Below are positions 48,207 to 57,599 of a stretch of 64,000 bases of DNA, piece by piece. Source of the DNA: Treponema sp. (GTDB lineage: Bacteria > Spirochaetota > Spirochaetia > Treponematales > Breznakiellaceae); assembly GCA_031266775.1 (NCBI GenBank), contig JAISAQ010000056.1, positions 160,655-224,654 on the forward strand, given 5' to 3'. The first letter of the stretch is position 1; every line of letters starts with the position of its first letter. The notes below the pieces were generated by a model that ran no database searches, was not told the DNA's origin, and saw only the letters and a list, made by a program, of their open reading frames with translations. The position numbers and the translations under genes were made by a program.

Positions 48207-49163
48207 ATGAAAAATATAACCGTTTTGTGCGTTTTAGTCATTGTGTTCCTCGCGGGGCCCCTTGAGGGAGGGGAACTCTTAAAGGACTACGATTTTTTAA
48301 CGGTTCCCTTTTTCGGCTTTATGTACGGCACGGCGGGGAAGACCCTGTACGAGCATCCCGGCGGAGGGAAGGAGCTAAACCGGCTTGACTGGAAGATGGA
48401 CCCGCTTTTTTATTTCGGCGGCCGCGTCGATCTGTCCAGGCCGCGGCCCCTTGAACTGTGGGGTTTTTTTCTTTCCTTCGACATGAAATTCGGCCTGCGG
48501 GGAAAAACCGGCTTCATGGAGAACAGGGAATGGCAGGCCACAAACCACGGCGGCCTTACCGCCTTTTCTTCCCACGACAACAATGTACAGAACATGACGG
48601 ATCTTGACATGCGCGCCGGCGTCTCTTTTCCGCTGCTGGACATGTTCGCGCTTAAAATCTACGGCGAATTTTTCTACACACGCTTTTCCTTTTACGCCGC
48701 GGACGGAGAGGGAGAGTACGCGAAACAGCTCGGCGCGGGAATATACGAAGAATCCTTTTCCGAAAGCGAACTGTTTACCGGCACGGTTATCTCAAGCGTG
48801 CAGAACTGGTTTGCCGTTTCCCCAGGCGTTTCCCTGTTCTTCCCCTTTCACCGGCTCTTTCAGGCGGAAGCAAGTTTCGCGGTCAGCCCCGTTGTGTTCT
48901 GCAACACGCGGGATCTGTATCTGAAGCGAAGCCCTGCTTTTGAAAGAAGGGACTACATGAAGTGGGGGCTTTTTCTTGAACCGGGAATAACGTTTTCATT
49001 TACGCCCGGCGAAAAGTTCTTTGTTTCGATTGGCTTTTCCTGGCGGTACATCAGGGGTACAAAGGGAGAAAACCACACCGGGGAAGATCCGTCCGGGGCA
49101 TCCGGAACGGAAGCCTCTCTTTCGCGCGTCGGGGTTATCATGGGCGCGGGCTGGCGTTTTTAG
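48207..49163 (+). CDS. Omptin-fold outer membrane protein, probably with substituted catalytic residues
   Basis: Signal peptide; colinear by eye with OmpT: GFMENREWQATN...FSSHDNN, YTRFSFYAADG, C-terminal GWRF. Confidence 0.65.
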   Translation: MKNITVLCVLVIVFLAGPLEGGELLKDYDFLTVPFFGFMYGTAGKTLYEHPGGGKELNRLDWKMDPLFYFGGRVDLSRPRPLELWGFFLSFDMKFGLRGKTGFMENREWQATNHGGLTAFSSHDNNVQNMTDLDMRAGVSFPLLDMFALKIYGEFFYTRFSFYAADGEGEYAKQLGAGIYEESFSESELFTGTVISSVQNWFAVSPGVSLFFPFHRLFQAEASFAVSPVVFCNTRDLYLKRSPAFERRDYMKWGLFLEPGITFSFTPGEKFFVSIGFSWRYIRGTKGENHTGEDPSGASGTEASLSRVGVIMGAGWRF

Positions 49164-49534
49164 GCGAGAAAGCCAAAGAGCTTTTGATCCGAACCGGCAA
49201 AGTCAAGTTTTTTTATTTCCTCAAGATCCGCCCAGCGCCATTCGGTGTGTTCCCGGAGGATGAAGTCCGCCCCTTCAAAACAAACCTCATAGGCCCGGAG
49301 CGTTCTTTCCGCGCCGCGGTGCGAAAAGACGGCGCTTCCCAGAAAGGGGCCGACGGTAACGGCGGCGGCAAATTCCTCGCGGAATTCGCGGAGGAGGGCA
49401 TCCCTGTCGCTTTCCCCCTCTTCCGCCTTGCCGCCGGGAAATTCCCATTTACCGCCCAGATCCCCCCCTTCCTTCCGGCGGGCAATGAAGATGAGCCTTC
49501 CCCTGCGGGCTATGCCCGCGACGGAAACGGCCAT
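49160..49534 (-). CDS. mutT: NUDIX hydrolase, MutT-like
   Basis: Nudix box GGKAEEGESDRDALLREFREEF. Confidence 0.88.
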   Translation of the reverse strand: MAVSVAGIARRGRLIFIARRKEGGDLGGKWEFPGGKAEEGESDRDALLREFREEFAAAVTVGPFLGSAVFSHRGAERTLRAYEVCFEGADFILREHTEWRWADLEEIKKLDFAGSDQKLFGFLA

Positions 49535-49537
49535 ACA

Positions 49538-49963
49538 CTAAAGGAGCAGGGCCTGGGGAAAGAGGAAGTGAAGAACGGCCGCCGCCATGGCGGCAAGGCC
49601 TATCCATTTTTTATTGCGCAGCACGGCCCCGCCGAAATTCCTGAACGCGCCTTCCGCCGGGGAGGCGGCGTGTTCGTCGTAATATGAATAGATCAGGATA
49701 AAACCGGTTACAAGGCCCGCCAGGGCGGGGATCAGATCCCCTATGACGGGAATATCGCCCTGAACCGAAGAGAGGAGCTTTAAGAGGCCCGTTATCATGG
49801 CAAGTATGCCCAAAACCAGGCGAAAAATCTCGTTGTTAACAGGAAGCCTGAGCCTTTCTTCAAGGGAGCTTTCACCGTCTCCGGTAAAGAGAATGAAGCC
49901 GGTAAAGGCGTTAAAAAGTACGGACAAAAAGTAAAACTGGATCATTTTACGTTCCTTTAACAA
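49538..49963 (-). CDS. Hypothetical membrane protein, 141 aa
   Basis: Several TM segments. Confidence 0.65.
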   Translation of the reverse strand: MLKERKMIQFYFLSVLFNAFTGFILFTGDGESSLEERLRLPVNNEIFRLVLGILAMITGLLKLLSSVQGDIPVIGDLIPALAGLVTGFILIYSYYDEHAASPAEGAFRNFGGAVLRNKKWIGLAAMAAAVLHFLFPQALLL

Positions 49964-50002
49964 GGATACTCGATAAACGGCGCGAGGTCAACGCCGCGCC
50001 GT

Positions 50003-50635
50003 TTATTTTGAAACAACGGTAAATTCCAGGCTCCCGTTTTCACCCTGTATGACCATGACAAGACGGTCCGCCTCAAAGGGAACGGAAAACCGGTATTCCT
50101 CTTCATCTTTAAGGCTGAAAAAGATGCGGTTCCTGAAAACAGGGTACGGCGTACCTTCCTTTCCGGCGGAAACTTCGGGGGCAACCGCCAGGTCCACAAG
50201 GCCGGTATAGACATTGTCGTCCTTCGCGGTCTTTTTCAAAACAAGATAGGTGGCGCCCTCGAATTTCATCGCCTGGACGCTTATGCGGTTTCCCCCCAGC
50301 GTATAGGAATTTTCCGCCCCGCCGAAAACAGCCAGCACGATTATGAAGGCGGAGAGGATCAATATGGAGGCAAAGAGGACGGCAAGAGGCTTTGTCGCGG
50401 TAAGGCTGCGGAAAAAACCCATCCTCCTCCGGGGTTCTTCCCGGTAAAGAGAGCGGACCGATTCAGACGCTTTGGCAAGGCGCCTGTCCCGGGAATAATA
50501 AAAAACGGGATCTTCCCCTTCCGCCGGGCGGCTCAGGGCATATTCGGCGTTGGGCCGTCCTGAGTCCGCTTTTTTTTCCCCGTCCCCTGTCTCTTCATGC
50601 GCCTGTGTTTCTTCATGCACCTGTTTTTCCGTCAC
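50003..50635 (-). CDS. Hypothetical protein with single TM, 210 aa
   Basis: TM AVLFASILILSAFIIVLAVFGG; overlaps nnr stop. Confidence 0.65.
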   Translation of the reverse strand: MTEKQVHEETQAHEETGDGEKKADSGRPNAEYALSRPAEGEDPVFYYSRDRRLAKASESVRSLYREEPRRRMGFFRSLTATKPLAVLFASILILSAFIIVLAVFGGAENSYTLGGNRISVQAMKFEGATYLVLKKTAKDDNVYTGLVDLAVAPEVSAGKEGTPYPVFRNRIFFSLKDEEEYRFSVPFEADRLVMVIQGENGSLEFTVVSK

Positions 50636-52206
50636 CGCTCCTCCTCCCGCCCGCCGCTTTTTTCCGGCGCGTCACGCCGCGCATGGCGGCCGGCAAGCCA
50701 CACGCGGCCGGCAGCGCGCGCCGCCCTTCCGGCCAGTTCCAGAGGATCGGCAAAACAGGGCTCCGTCCCGGCCGCCGTTTCAATGAGCAGCGCCGCGGCC
50801 GCAACCGCGGCCTCAAAACAGCCGCCGCGCGCGGCAAGGGCGGCGCAGAAACCGGCAAGAAGATCCCCCGATCCGCCCGCGCCCAGTTCGGGCAGCATGC
50901 CGTCCACAATGCCTGCCCGCCCGCCGGGCGATACGGCGTACAGCACGTGGCTTTTGAAGAGGACAACCGCGCCGCGCTCGCAGGCCAGGCGGGAAAGCAG
51001 GGGAAGCGGATGGGCAAGGGCGTCTTCTTTGGGAACACCGGCCCACAGGGCGAATTCCCCCGGATGGGGCGTGACGATGGTCCTGCCGTGAAAAACCCTC
51101 TTTCCGGCAAGGGCTATGGCGTCGGCGTCAAGGACAAGCGGCGTTCCCCGCTCCTCCCTTTCAAGGGCGTATTCCAGAAGGCGGTCCCGGCCGGGCCCCC
51201 TGCCCCAGCCGGGACCCAGGAGCACGGATGCGGGAACAAAACGGCCCGCCCCGGAATCAGGCGGGGACGTTCCCTCGTCGGGGATCACCATGATTCCCCC
51301 GGCGTCCCCCGCCAGTATGGGATAAATTGAAGGATCAACGACAAGGCGGACAAGGCCTGCCCCGGCCGCCTGGGCCCCCCGGGCGGCGATACGGGCGGCG
51401 CCTGTCATGCCGGGGGAACCGGCCCTGATCTCCACAAGGCCCCGTTCGTACTTGTAGGCCGTCCGCGGCACGGGCGGGATGAGGGCGGAAGCCTCCTTCC
51501 AGTTGTAAAGAACAGGCCCCCCAAAAGCGTCCGTAAGGGCGCGGGGAAAAACACCCCCTACAGGGAGAATGTCGCCGCAGCAGGGGCGGGCCGCCGGGGA
51601 GTACAGGCACGCCTTGACAGGCTCTATCGCCAGAACCGCGTCCGCCTTTACAATGGGCATGCCCGGCTCCCATCCGTCAAAACAGCCGGAGGGAATATCC
51701 ACCGAAACGGCGAGGGCCTCTTTCCGCCGGTTTATCTCTTCCGCCATTTCAAGAGCCGCGCCTGAGAGGGGGCCCTTGAGGCCGGCTCCCGTTATGCCGT
51801 CGACGATGATGTCAAAACCGGCAAGATCCCCCGGCGCGTTCCAGAGGAAGAAGGGCGTCCCCATTTTTACAAGGGAAAAAAACGCCAGGGCGCGCGGGGT
51901 CTGTTCATCCTCCCGGGGAAGCCGGTTTATCACGACAAGGGATGCGGCGCTTTCCGCGTGTCCCTTGAGGATAAGGGCGCGGAGCAGGACCATGGCGTCG
52001 GCGCCGTTATTGCCCGGACCGGCAAAGACCGCGACGCGTAAGGCGCGGGCCGTATGCGGGCGGGGAAAATATCCGGGAAAAGCCTCAAGCAGGACGCGGG
52101 CCGCTTCCCTGCCCGCCGACTCGACAAGAGAGAAGGTGTTGAACCCCCATTCGTCCATAGCCTTCCTGTCCAGCGCCCCTGACTCTTCAAGCGATACGAG
52201 TTTCAC
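50632..52206 (-). CDS. nnr: Bifunctional NAD(P)H-hydrate epimerase / ADP-dependent dehydratase (GTG start proposed)
   Basis: AVFAGPGNNGADAMVLLRAL (epimerase), TIVTPHPGEFALW and ELGAGGSGDLLAG (dehydratase). Confidence 0.9.
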   Translation of the reverse strand: MKLVSLEESGALDRKAMDEWGFNTFSLVESAGREAARVLLEAFPGYFPRPHTARALRVAVFAGPGNNGADAMVLLRALILKGHAESAASLVVINRLPREDEQTPRALAFFSLVKMGTPFFLWNAPGDLAGFDIIVDGITGAGLKGPLSGAALEMAEEINRRKEALAVSVDIPSGCFDGWEPGMPIVKADAVLAIEPVKACLYSPAARPCCGDILPVGGVFPRALTDAFGGPVLYNWKEASALIPPVPRTAYKYERGLVEIRAGSPGMTGAARIAARGAQAAGAGLVRLVVDPSIYPILAGDAGGIMVIPDEGTSPPDSGAGRFVPASVLLGPGWGRGPGRDRLLEYALEREERGTPLVLDADAIALAGKRVFHGRTIVTPHPGEFALWAGVPKEDALAHPLPLLSRLACERGAVVLFKSHVLYAVSPGGRAGIVDGMLPELGAGGSGDLLAGFCAALAARGGCFEAAVAAAALLIETAAGTEPCFADPLELAGRAARAAGRVWLAGRHARRDAPEKSGGREEER

Positions 52207-53420
52207 GGCAGCGCCCCCAAAAGCCGGTCGGTCCGCCACCAGACCAGTTTTACCTCGTAATCGCCGGCCAGCATGGCGGAAAGTATTCCCTCGGCCGAAA
52301 GATCAAAAACGTTGAAACGGAGTTCATCGTTCGACACCCTGATGACGCCGCGGTGCTGGTTCCCGGTAGTATCCGAATCGGCGTCAAGGATAAGGAGCGA
52401 ATACCCTTCTTCCGCAGGATAAAAAAGAAAGATGTGCCCGCCGCGTATGACGCCCAGCATGGAGTAGAGCCTTTCGGAAGTAACCCTGCGGCCGTTTTCC
52501 GTGTAGGTATATTCGGCGAGGGGAACTTCGACCCTGCCGGAATAGATCCCGTTTTCCACATTCATGATCCAGACGATGGAAATGCCCGGTTCGTTTCCCG
52601 TCCGGGTATTGGTGGATTCATCAAACGTATCGCGGTAGTAATCAACCTTGAGGTACAGCTTCCGCTCGTCGGGCGCCGCGGCTATCGCGTCCACCGAAGG
52701 AACAAGGCCGGACCAGCCGGACGGAACGGGTATGGCGGAATTTTTAAGCTGGACAAGGTACAGGAGCGTGCCCGCGGAATCAAACCAGTAAACATTCCAC
52801 CCCGCAGGAAGGCGGCAGATCACGGCAAGCTCGTCGCGCGCTGAAACATACAGGCCCGTTATGCGGGGAAAGGGGCTTCCCCCTATGCCTTCCTGCCCCA
52901 GATATTCGACAAAGCGCCCGTCGCTGTCGAAATGCAGGATCACCGAATCAAGGAGGGCCCTGTTTTCCCCGTCCACGCTGTGCCGTTCCGGGGGCAGGAG
53001 ATCCCCGGCGTAGATGTGCCTGCGGGAATCGACTACTATTTCCCCCGGCTCGCGGAGGGGATAGGGAAACGCCCAGCGCGTAACCAGAGAACTGTCTTCC
53101 GCCTGGGGTTTCAGGGAGAGGGGCGGCGGATTGGTTTCATCGTTGTAGATCATGAAGAGGAGATCCCCAAAGGAAGTGTACCGCACTATCTTTTCGCCTG
53201 AACTGTCGGAAATATAAAAGAGCCCGTCGCGCATCGTAAAATCGGTACGCCTCCTGCCGCGGTCCCCCTCAAGACTGTAGAGGGCTATCTGATCTTCCAT
53301 GCGCCCTATGTCCCGGCTGAAAAGATCCACGCGGTCTACAGACGGAATGACCGGATCAGTACAGGCGGAAAACACAAGGGCAAAAAGCACAGGCGGAAAG
53401 GCGAAAAGAAACATTCTCAT
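52203..53420 (-). CDS. Hypothetical lipoprotein, beta-propeller-like
   Basis: MRMFLFAFPPVLFALVFSACTDP lipobox. Confidence 0.7.
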   Translation of the reverse strand: MRMFLFAFPPVLFALVFSACTDPVIPSVDRVDLFSRDIGRMEDQIALYSLEGDRGRRRTDFTMRDGLFYISDSSGEKIVRYTSFGDLLFMIYNDETNPPPLSLKPQAEDSSLVTRWAFPYPLREPGEIVVDSRRHIYAGDLLPPERHSVDGENRALLDSVILHFDSDGRFVEYLGQEGIGGSPFPRITGLYVSARDELAVICRLPAGWNVYWFDSAGTLLYLVQLKNSAIPVPSGWSGLVPSVDAIAAAPDERKLYLKVDYYRDTFDESTNTRTGNEPGISIVWIMNVENGIYSGRVEVPLAEYTYTENGRRVTSERLYSMLGVIRGGHIFLFYPAEEGYSLLILDADSDTTGNQHRGVIRVSNDELRFNVFDLSAEGILSAMLAGDYEVKLVWWRTDRLLGALP

Positions 53421-53550
53421 ATAAAAACGTTATGACGGCGGCGGAACGATTGTCAATACGAACCCTGCCGTACGGCCGTTATCCGCGCAAAAGAGGGCTT
53501 CGCCCGCGCCCGTATTGCGTCCCGCGGGTCAAAAGAGGTACATTTATCCC

Positions 53551-56316
53551 ATGTTTGATAACATAGTCAAGGCGTTTTTCGGCTCCCAGCACGAACGGGA
53601 TCTCAAGGCGCTTTTGCCGATATTGCACCAGGTAAATGAAAAGGAAGCGTGGGCCGCGTCTCTTCCGGCGGAAGCGTTCCCCCGGGAGACCTCCAAATTC
53701 AGGGAACGGTTCTCGAACGGGGAAACTCTTGACAGCCTCATGCCCGAGGCTTTTGCGCTTGCCCGCGAGGCGGCCCGCCGGAACCTCGGGGAGCGGCCCT
53801 ACGACGTACAGGTACTGGGCTCCATAGTGCTTCACCAGGGAAAAATCGTCGAAATGAAAACGGGGGAAGGCAAAACCCTGATGAGCGTCGCCGCGGCCTA
53901 CCTTAACGCCATACCTGCCAGAGGCATCCATGTGGTGACGGTAAACGATTATCTTGCCGGCCGCGACGCCGAATGGATGCGCCCCATCTTTTCTTACTTG
54001 GGCCTTACCGTGGGAACCATACTTTCCGATATGGACAGCGCCCGCCGCCGCGAGAACTACGGCTGTGACATCACCTACGGAACCAACAATGAATTCGGCT
54101 TCGATTATCTCCGCGACAACATGAGCCCTTCCCTTCAGGGCCGCGTCCAGAGGGGCCACCATTTCTGCGTTGTCGACGAAATCGACTCCATCCTCATAGA
54201 CGAAGCCCGCACTCCCCTTATCATCTCGGGGGCCGCCGAAGACGACACTTTCAAATTCGCCGAAGTGGACAAACTTCTGGGTTCCCTTGAAGAAGTCAAA
54301 AAAAAGGACGACGGGGAGTACCCCGACGAAACACAGGGAGAAGAAGTCTCAGGCGATTACAAGCTTAACGAAAAAAACAAGGGTGTTTCCTTTACCAACA
54401 ACGGCCTTGCCAGGATTGAGGAGATACTCAAAAAGAGGGGCCTCATTACCGGGGCCATTGTCGACGAGCAAAATTTCGAATACATACATTACTTTACCCA
54501 GGCGCTGCGGGCCCACAAGCTCTTTCATATTGATGTCGATTACGTGGTGCAGGAAGGCCAGGTTCAGATTGTCGATGAATTCACAGGCCGCATACTCCAC
54601 GGCAGGCGCTATTCCGACGGCCTTCACCAGGCAATTGAAGCGAAGGAGCACATACGCATAGCCCAGCGCAACCGCACGCTTGCGACAATTACCTTTCAGA
54701 ATTATTTCAGGCTCTACGAAAAAATTTCGGGGATGACAGGCACCGCCGACACAGAGGCGGTGGAGTTCAGCAAGATCTACAACCTTGAGGTGGTGGTGAT
54801 CCCGACAAACCTGCCCGTGGTCCGCAGCGACGAAGACGACGTGGTGTACCTTAACGAAGGGGACAAATACGGCGCCCTCTGCGACGAAATCGCCGCCGCC
54901 TATAAAAAGGGCCAGCCCATGCTTGTGGGAACCGTTTCCATAGAAAAATCGGAGCGTATTTCGGCCCTGCTCACCCGCCGGGGCGTACGCCACGAGGTGC
55001 TCAACGCGAAGAACCACGCAAGGGAGGCGGTGATCATAGCCGAGGCCGGGGCAAAGGGGGCCGTTACCATAGCAACCAACATGGCGGGCCGCGGAACGGA
55101 CATCAAGCTGGGGGGCAGTCCCGAACACCGCGCAAGGAGGCGGGCCGGCACCGGGGCAAGCCCCGAGCAGTACGCCGCGGTTTTCGCGGAAGAATACAAA
55201 AAGTGGCTTTCCGATTATGAGGAAGTCAAATCGCTGGGCGGCCTTTATGTAATAGGAACGGAACGGCATGAAAGCCGCCGCATAGACAATCAGCTCAGGG
55301 GAAGATCGGGAAGGCAGGGGGACCCCGGCCGCTCGAAATTTTTTATCTCGATGGACGACGATCTCATGCGACTTTTCGGCGGCGAAAATATCAAAAGGCT
55401 CATGACAAAAGTGGGCATGCAGCCGGGGGAACCCATCTATCATCCCTGGCTTAACCGGAGCATAGAAAAGGCGCAGAAAAAAGTCGAGGAGCGGAATTTC
55501 GAGATCCGCAAGCATCTGCTTGAATACGACGATGTTCTTAACCAGCAGCGTAAATTCATCTATGAACAGAGGGACGCCATACTCACCGACACAAACCTCA
55601 AAAACAGGGTGAACGAAGCGACAAGCGGCATGATAGGAGAATTGACAGGTAATTTCCGCGCCTCCCAGCGGCGTGACGCCGCCGAGGCGTTAAGGGAGCT
55701 TGCCGAACAGCTTGGAACCAAATTCGGTTACCACCTTGAGGCGGGCTTCCCCGGCCCGGAAAGCGGGGAATTCAAAAATTCCGACATTCTTGAGCAGCGC
55801 CTCATTGACGATCTGCTTAAGGACATTGAGGAAAAAGAGAACATGATAGGCCCGGCCTACCTTAACGCGATCATCCGCGAGCAGTACCTCATGCAGATAG
55901 ACCGGAAATGGCTTGATCACCTTGAAAACATGGAGGCCCTGCGGGAAGCGGTGTACCTCCGCAGCTACGCCCAGAAGAACCCCCTTACCGAGTACAAGGT
56001 TGAAGGCTTCCAGATTTTCGACACTATGATAGACGAGATACGGCGCGAAATAGCGTCCCGCCTTCATCTTGTCCGTATACATGTGGCGGGCAGCCCCGAA
56101 GAAAGAACCGCGCGCCAGGTGATACGCGCGCAGTCGGCAAGCCACGGCAGCATGGGGGCCTTTGCATCGTCAGACGGCGGCGCGGCGACTGCTCCCGCAC
56201 AGCCCGCCCCGGCAGGGCCGGGCGTAACGGTGGTGCGGGCCCACCCCAAGGTCGGCAGGAACGATCCCTGCCCCTGCGGCAGCGGCAAAAAATACAAGCA
56301 CTGCCACGGCCGTTAG
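53551..56316 (+). CDS. secA: Preprotein translocase ATPase SecA
   Basis: [39 protein letters not shown]-terminal [16 protein letters not shown]. Confidence 0.96.
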   Translation: MFDNIVKAFFGSQHERDLKALLPILHQVNEKEAWAASLPAEAFPRETSKFRERFSNGETLDSLMPEAFALAREAARRNLGERPYDVQVLGSIVLHQGKIVEMKTGEGKTLMSVAAAYLNAIPARGIHVVTVNDYLAGRDAEWMRPIFSYLGLTVGTILSDMDSARRRENYGCDITYGTNNEFGFDYLRDNMSPSLQGRVQRGHHFCVVDEIDSILIDEARTPLIISGAAEDDTFKFAEVDKLLGSLEEVKKKDDGEYPDETQGEEVSGDYKLNEKNKGVSFTNNGLARIEEILKKRGLITGAIVDEQNFEYIHYFTQALRAHKLFHIDVDYVVQEGQVQIVDEFTGRILHGRRYSDGLHQAIEAKEHIRIAQRNRTLATITFQNYFRLYEKISGMTGTADTEAVEFSKIYNLEVVVIPTNLPVVRSDEDDVVYLNEGDKYGALCDEIAAAYKKGQPMLVGTVSIEKSERISALLTRRGVRHEVLNAKNHAREAVIIAEAGAKGAVTIATNMAGRGTDIKLGGSPEHRARRRAGTGASPEQYAAVFAEEYKKWLSDYEEVKSLGGLYVIGTERHESRRIDNQLRGRSGRQGDPGRSKFFISMDDDLMRLFGGENIKRLMTKVGMQPGEPIYHPWLNRSIEKAQKKVEERNFEIRKHLLEYDDVLNQQRKFIYEQRDAILTDTNLKNRVNEATSGMIGELTGNFRASQRRDAAEALRELAEQLGTKFGYHLEAGFPGPESGEFKNSDILEQRLIDDLLKDIEEKENMIGPAYLNAIIREQYLMQIDRKWLDHLENMEALREAVYLRSYAQKNPLTEYKVEGFQIFDTMIDEIRREIASRLHLVRIHVAGSPEERTARQVIRAQSASHGSMGAFASSDGGAATAPAQPAPAGPGVTVVRAHPKVGRNDPCPCGSGKKYKHCHGR

Positions 56317-56391
56317 AAGGTTCCCTTTAGCCTGATTAGCCTGAAGCTGCCCGTAAGGTTTAACGCGCCTGTCCGCGGCGTGAGGCGGAAT

Positions 56392-57567
56392 TCAGGCTGT
56401 GCCGGTCCGTTCATAACAGCGGATCAGCATGCCGTACATCTCGTCAACGGAAGCAATACGGGGGTTGTTTTTATAATCGCCAAGCACCTGTCCGCAGTCC
56501 GCGATGGCGCGGATCTCCTCTTTTGTCACGCCAAGAGACTTGAAATCGATCCAGAGGCCTATTCTTTTGAGAAAGCCGTCAATGGCGTCACAGCATTTTT
56601 CCGCCGCGGCCCCGTCGTCCGCGGAAGCCAGGGCCGGATTAAGGATGCGCCCGACAGCGGCAAACTGTTCCTTCGCCGAAGACCATGTATAGCGGGTAAA
56701 TTCCGGGTATTGTACCGCCAGGGCTTCGCCGTGGCTTATATGGGGACAGTGCCCGCCAATCTGCATCCCCAGCCCATGGGGCAGAGTTACCCCGGCGGAG
56801 GCGATGACAAGCCCGCCAAGGGTATCGGCCCAGGCCATGCGGGAACGGGCCTCAATGTCACCGCCGTTTTCAAGCGCCCTGGGCAGAAAGACGGCGATAA
56901 TCCTGATGGCCTCCAGAGACAGGGCCGCGGTGAGGGGATTGGCGTTAACCGAAAGGAAGGCTTCAAAACTGTGGCAGAAAGCGTCAAACCCGGTTCTGGC
57001 GGTAAGGTCCCGGGGCATCGATACCGTCAATTCCGGATCAACAATGGCAACGCGGGGAAAGATGTTTCTGTGCCAGACGGCGGACTTGTCCAGGCTTTCG
57101 GTTTTTGTAATTACCGCGCAGGGAGTAGTCTGGCTGCCGGTTCCCGCGGTAGTGCCCGCCGCAATAACAGGCAGCGTCTTTTCTGTGGGACCTGCGGTAT
57201 AATGCAGATAATCCCAGACAGTGCCGGGATGCGCCGCCTCCACGGCAATGGCCTTTGCCGTATCCATGGAAGAGCCGCCTCCAAGACCGATAACCACACC
57301 GGCCCTGAATGTCCTGGCCACCTTTGCGCCGACGGTAACCACCTCCGTTGTAGGATTGGGAATGACCCCGTCAAAATGGGCTGCCGTAACACCGGCCCCG
57401 GCAAGCAGATCTTTTACCCTGTCGTACAGCGGAATTTTTTCGGGAGACGTATGGCCGGTTACCAACAGGGCTCTTCCGCCGAATCCGGCGGCAATCTTCC
57501 CAATCTCCTGTATCCGGCCGCAGCCAAACACAATTTCCGTAGGCGCAAAATAGCTGAAAGACTTCAT
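56392..57567 (-). CDS. Iron-containing alcohol dehydrogenase
   Basis: VIGLGGGSSMDTAKAIAV, GTTAGTGSQTTPCAVI, LPHGLGMQIGGHCPHISHGEA. Confidence 0.9.
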   Translation of the reverse strand: MKSFSYFAPTEIVFGCGRIQEIGKIAAGFGGRALLVTGHTSPEKIPLYDRVKDLLAGAGVTAAHFDGVIPNPTTEVVTVGAKVARTFRAGVVIGLGGGSSMDTAKAIAVEAAHPGTVWDYLHYTAGPTEKTLPVIAAGTTAGTGSQTTPCAVITKTESLDKSAVWHRNIFPRVAIVDPELTVSMPRDLTARTGFDAFCHSFEAFLSVNANPLTAALSLEAIRIIAVFLPRALENGGDIEARSRMAWADTLGGLVIASAGVTLPHGLGMQIGGHCPHISHGEALAVQYPEFTRYTWSSAKEQFAAVGRILNPALASADDGAAAEKCCDAIDGFLKRIGLWIDFKSLGVTKEEIRAIADCGQVLGDYKNNPRIASVDEMYGMLIRCYERTGTA

Positions 57568-57599
57568 GATACATTCCTTGTGCAATGGGGTTATCCCCG

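Noticed and set aside
54349-55515. 388-aa minus-strand ORF inside secA
   Set aside because: Antisense to conserved secA; composition artefact.
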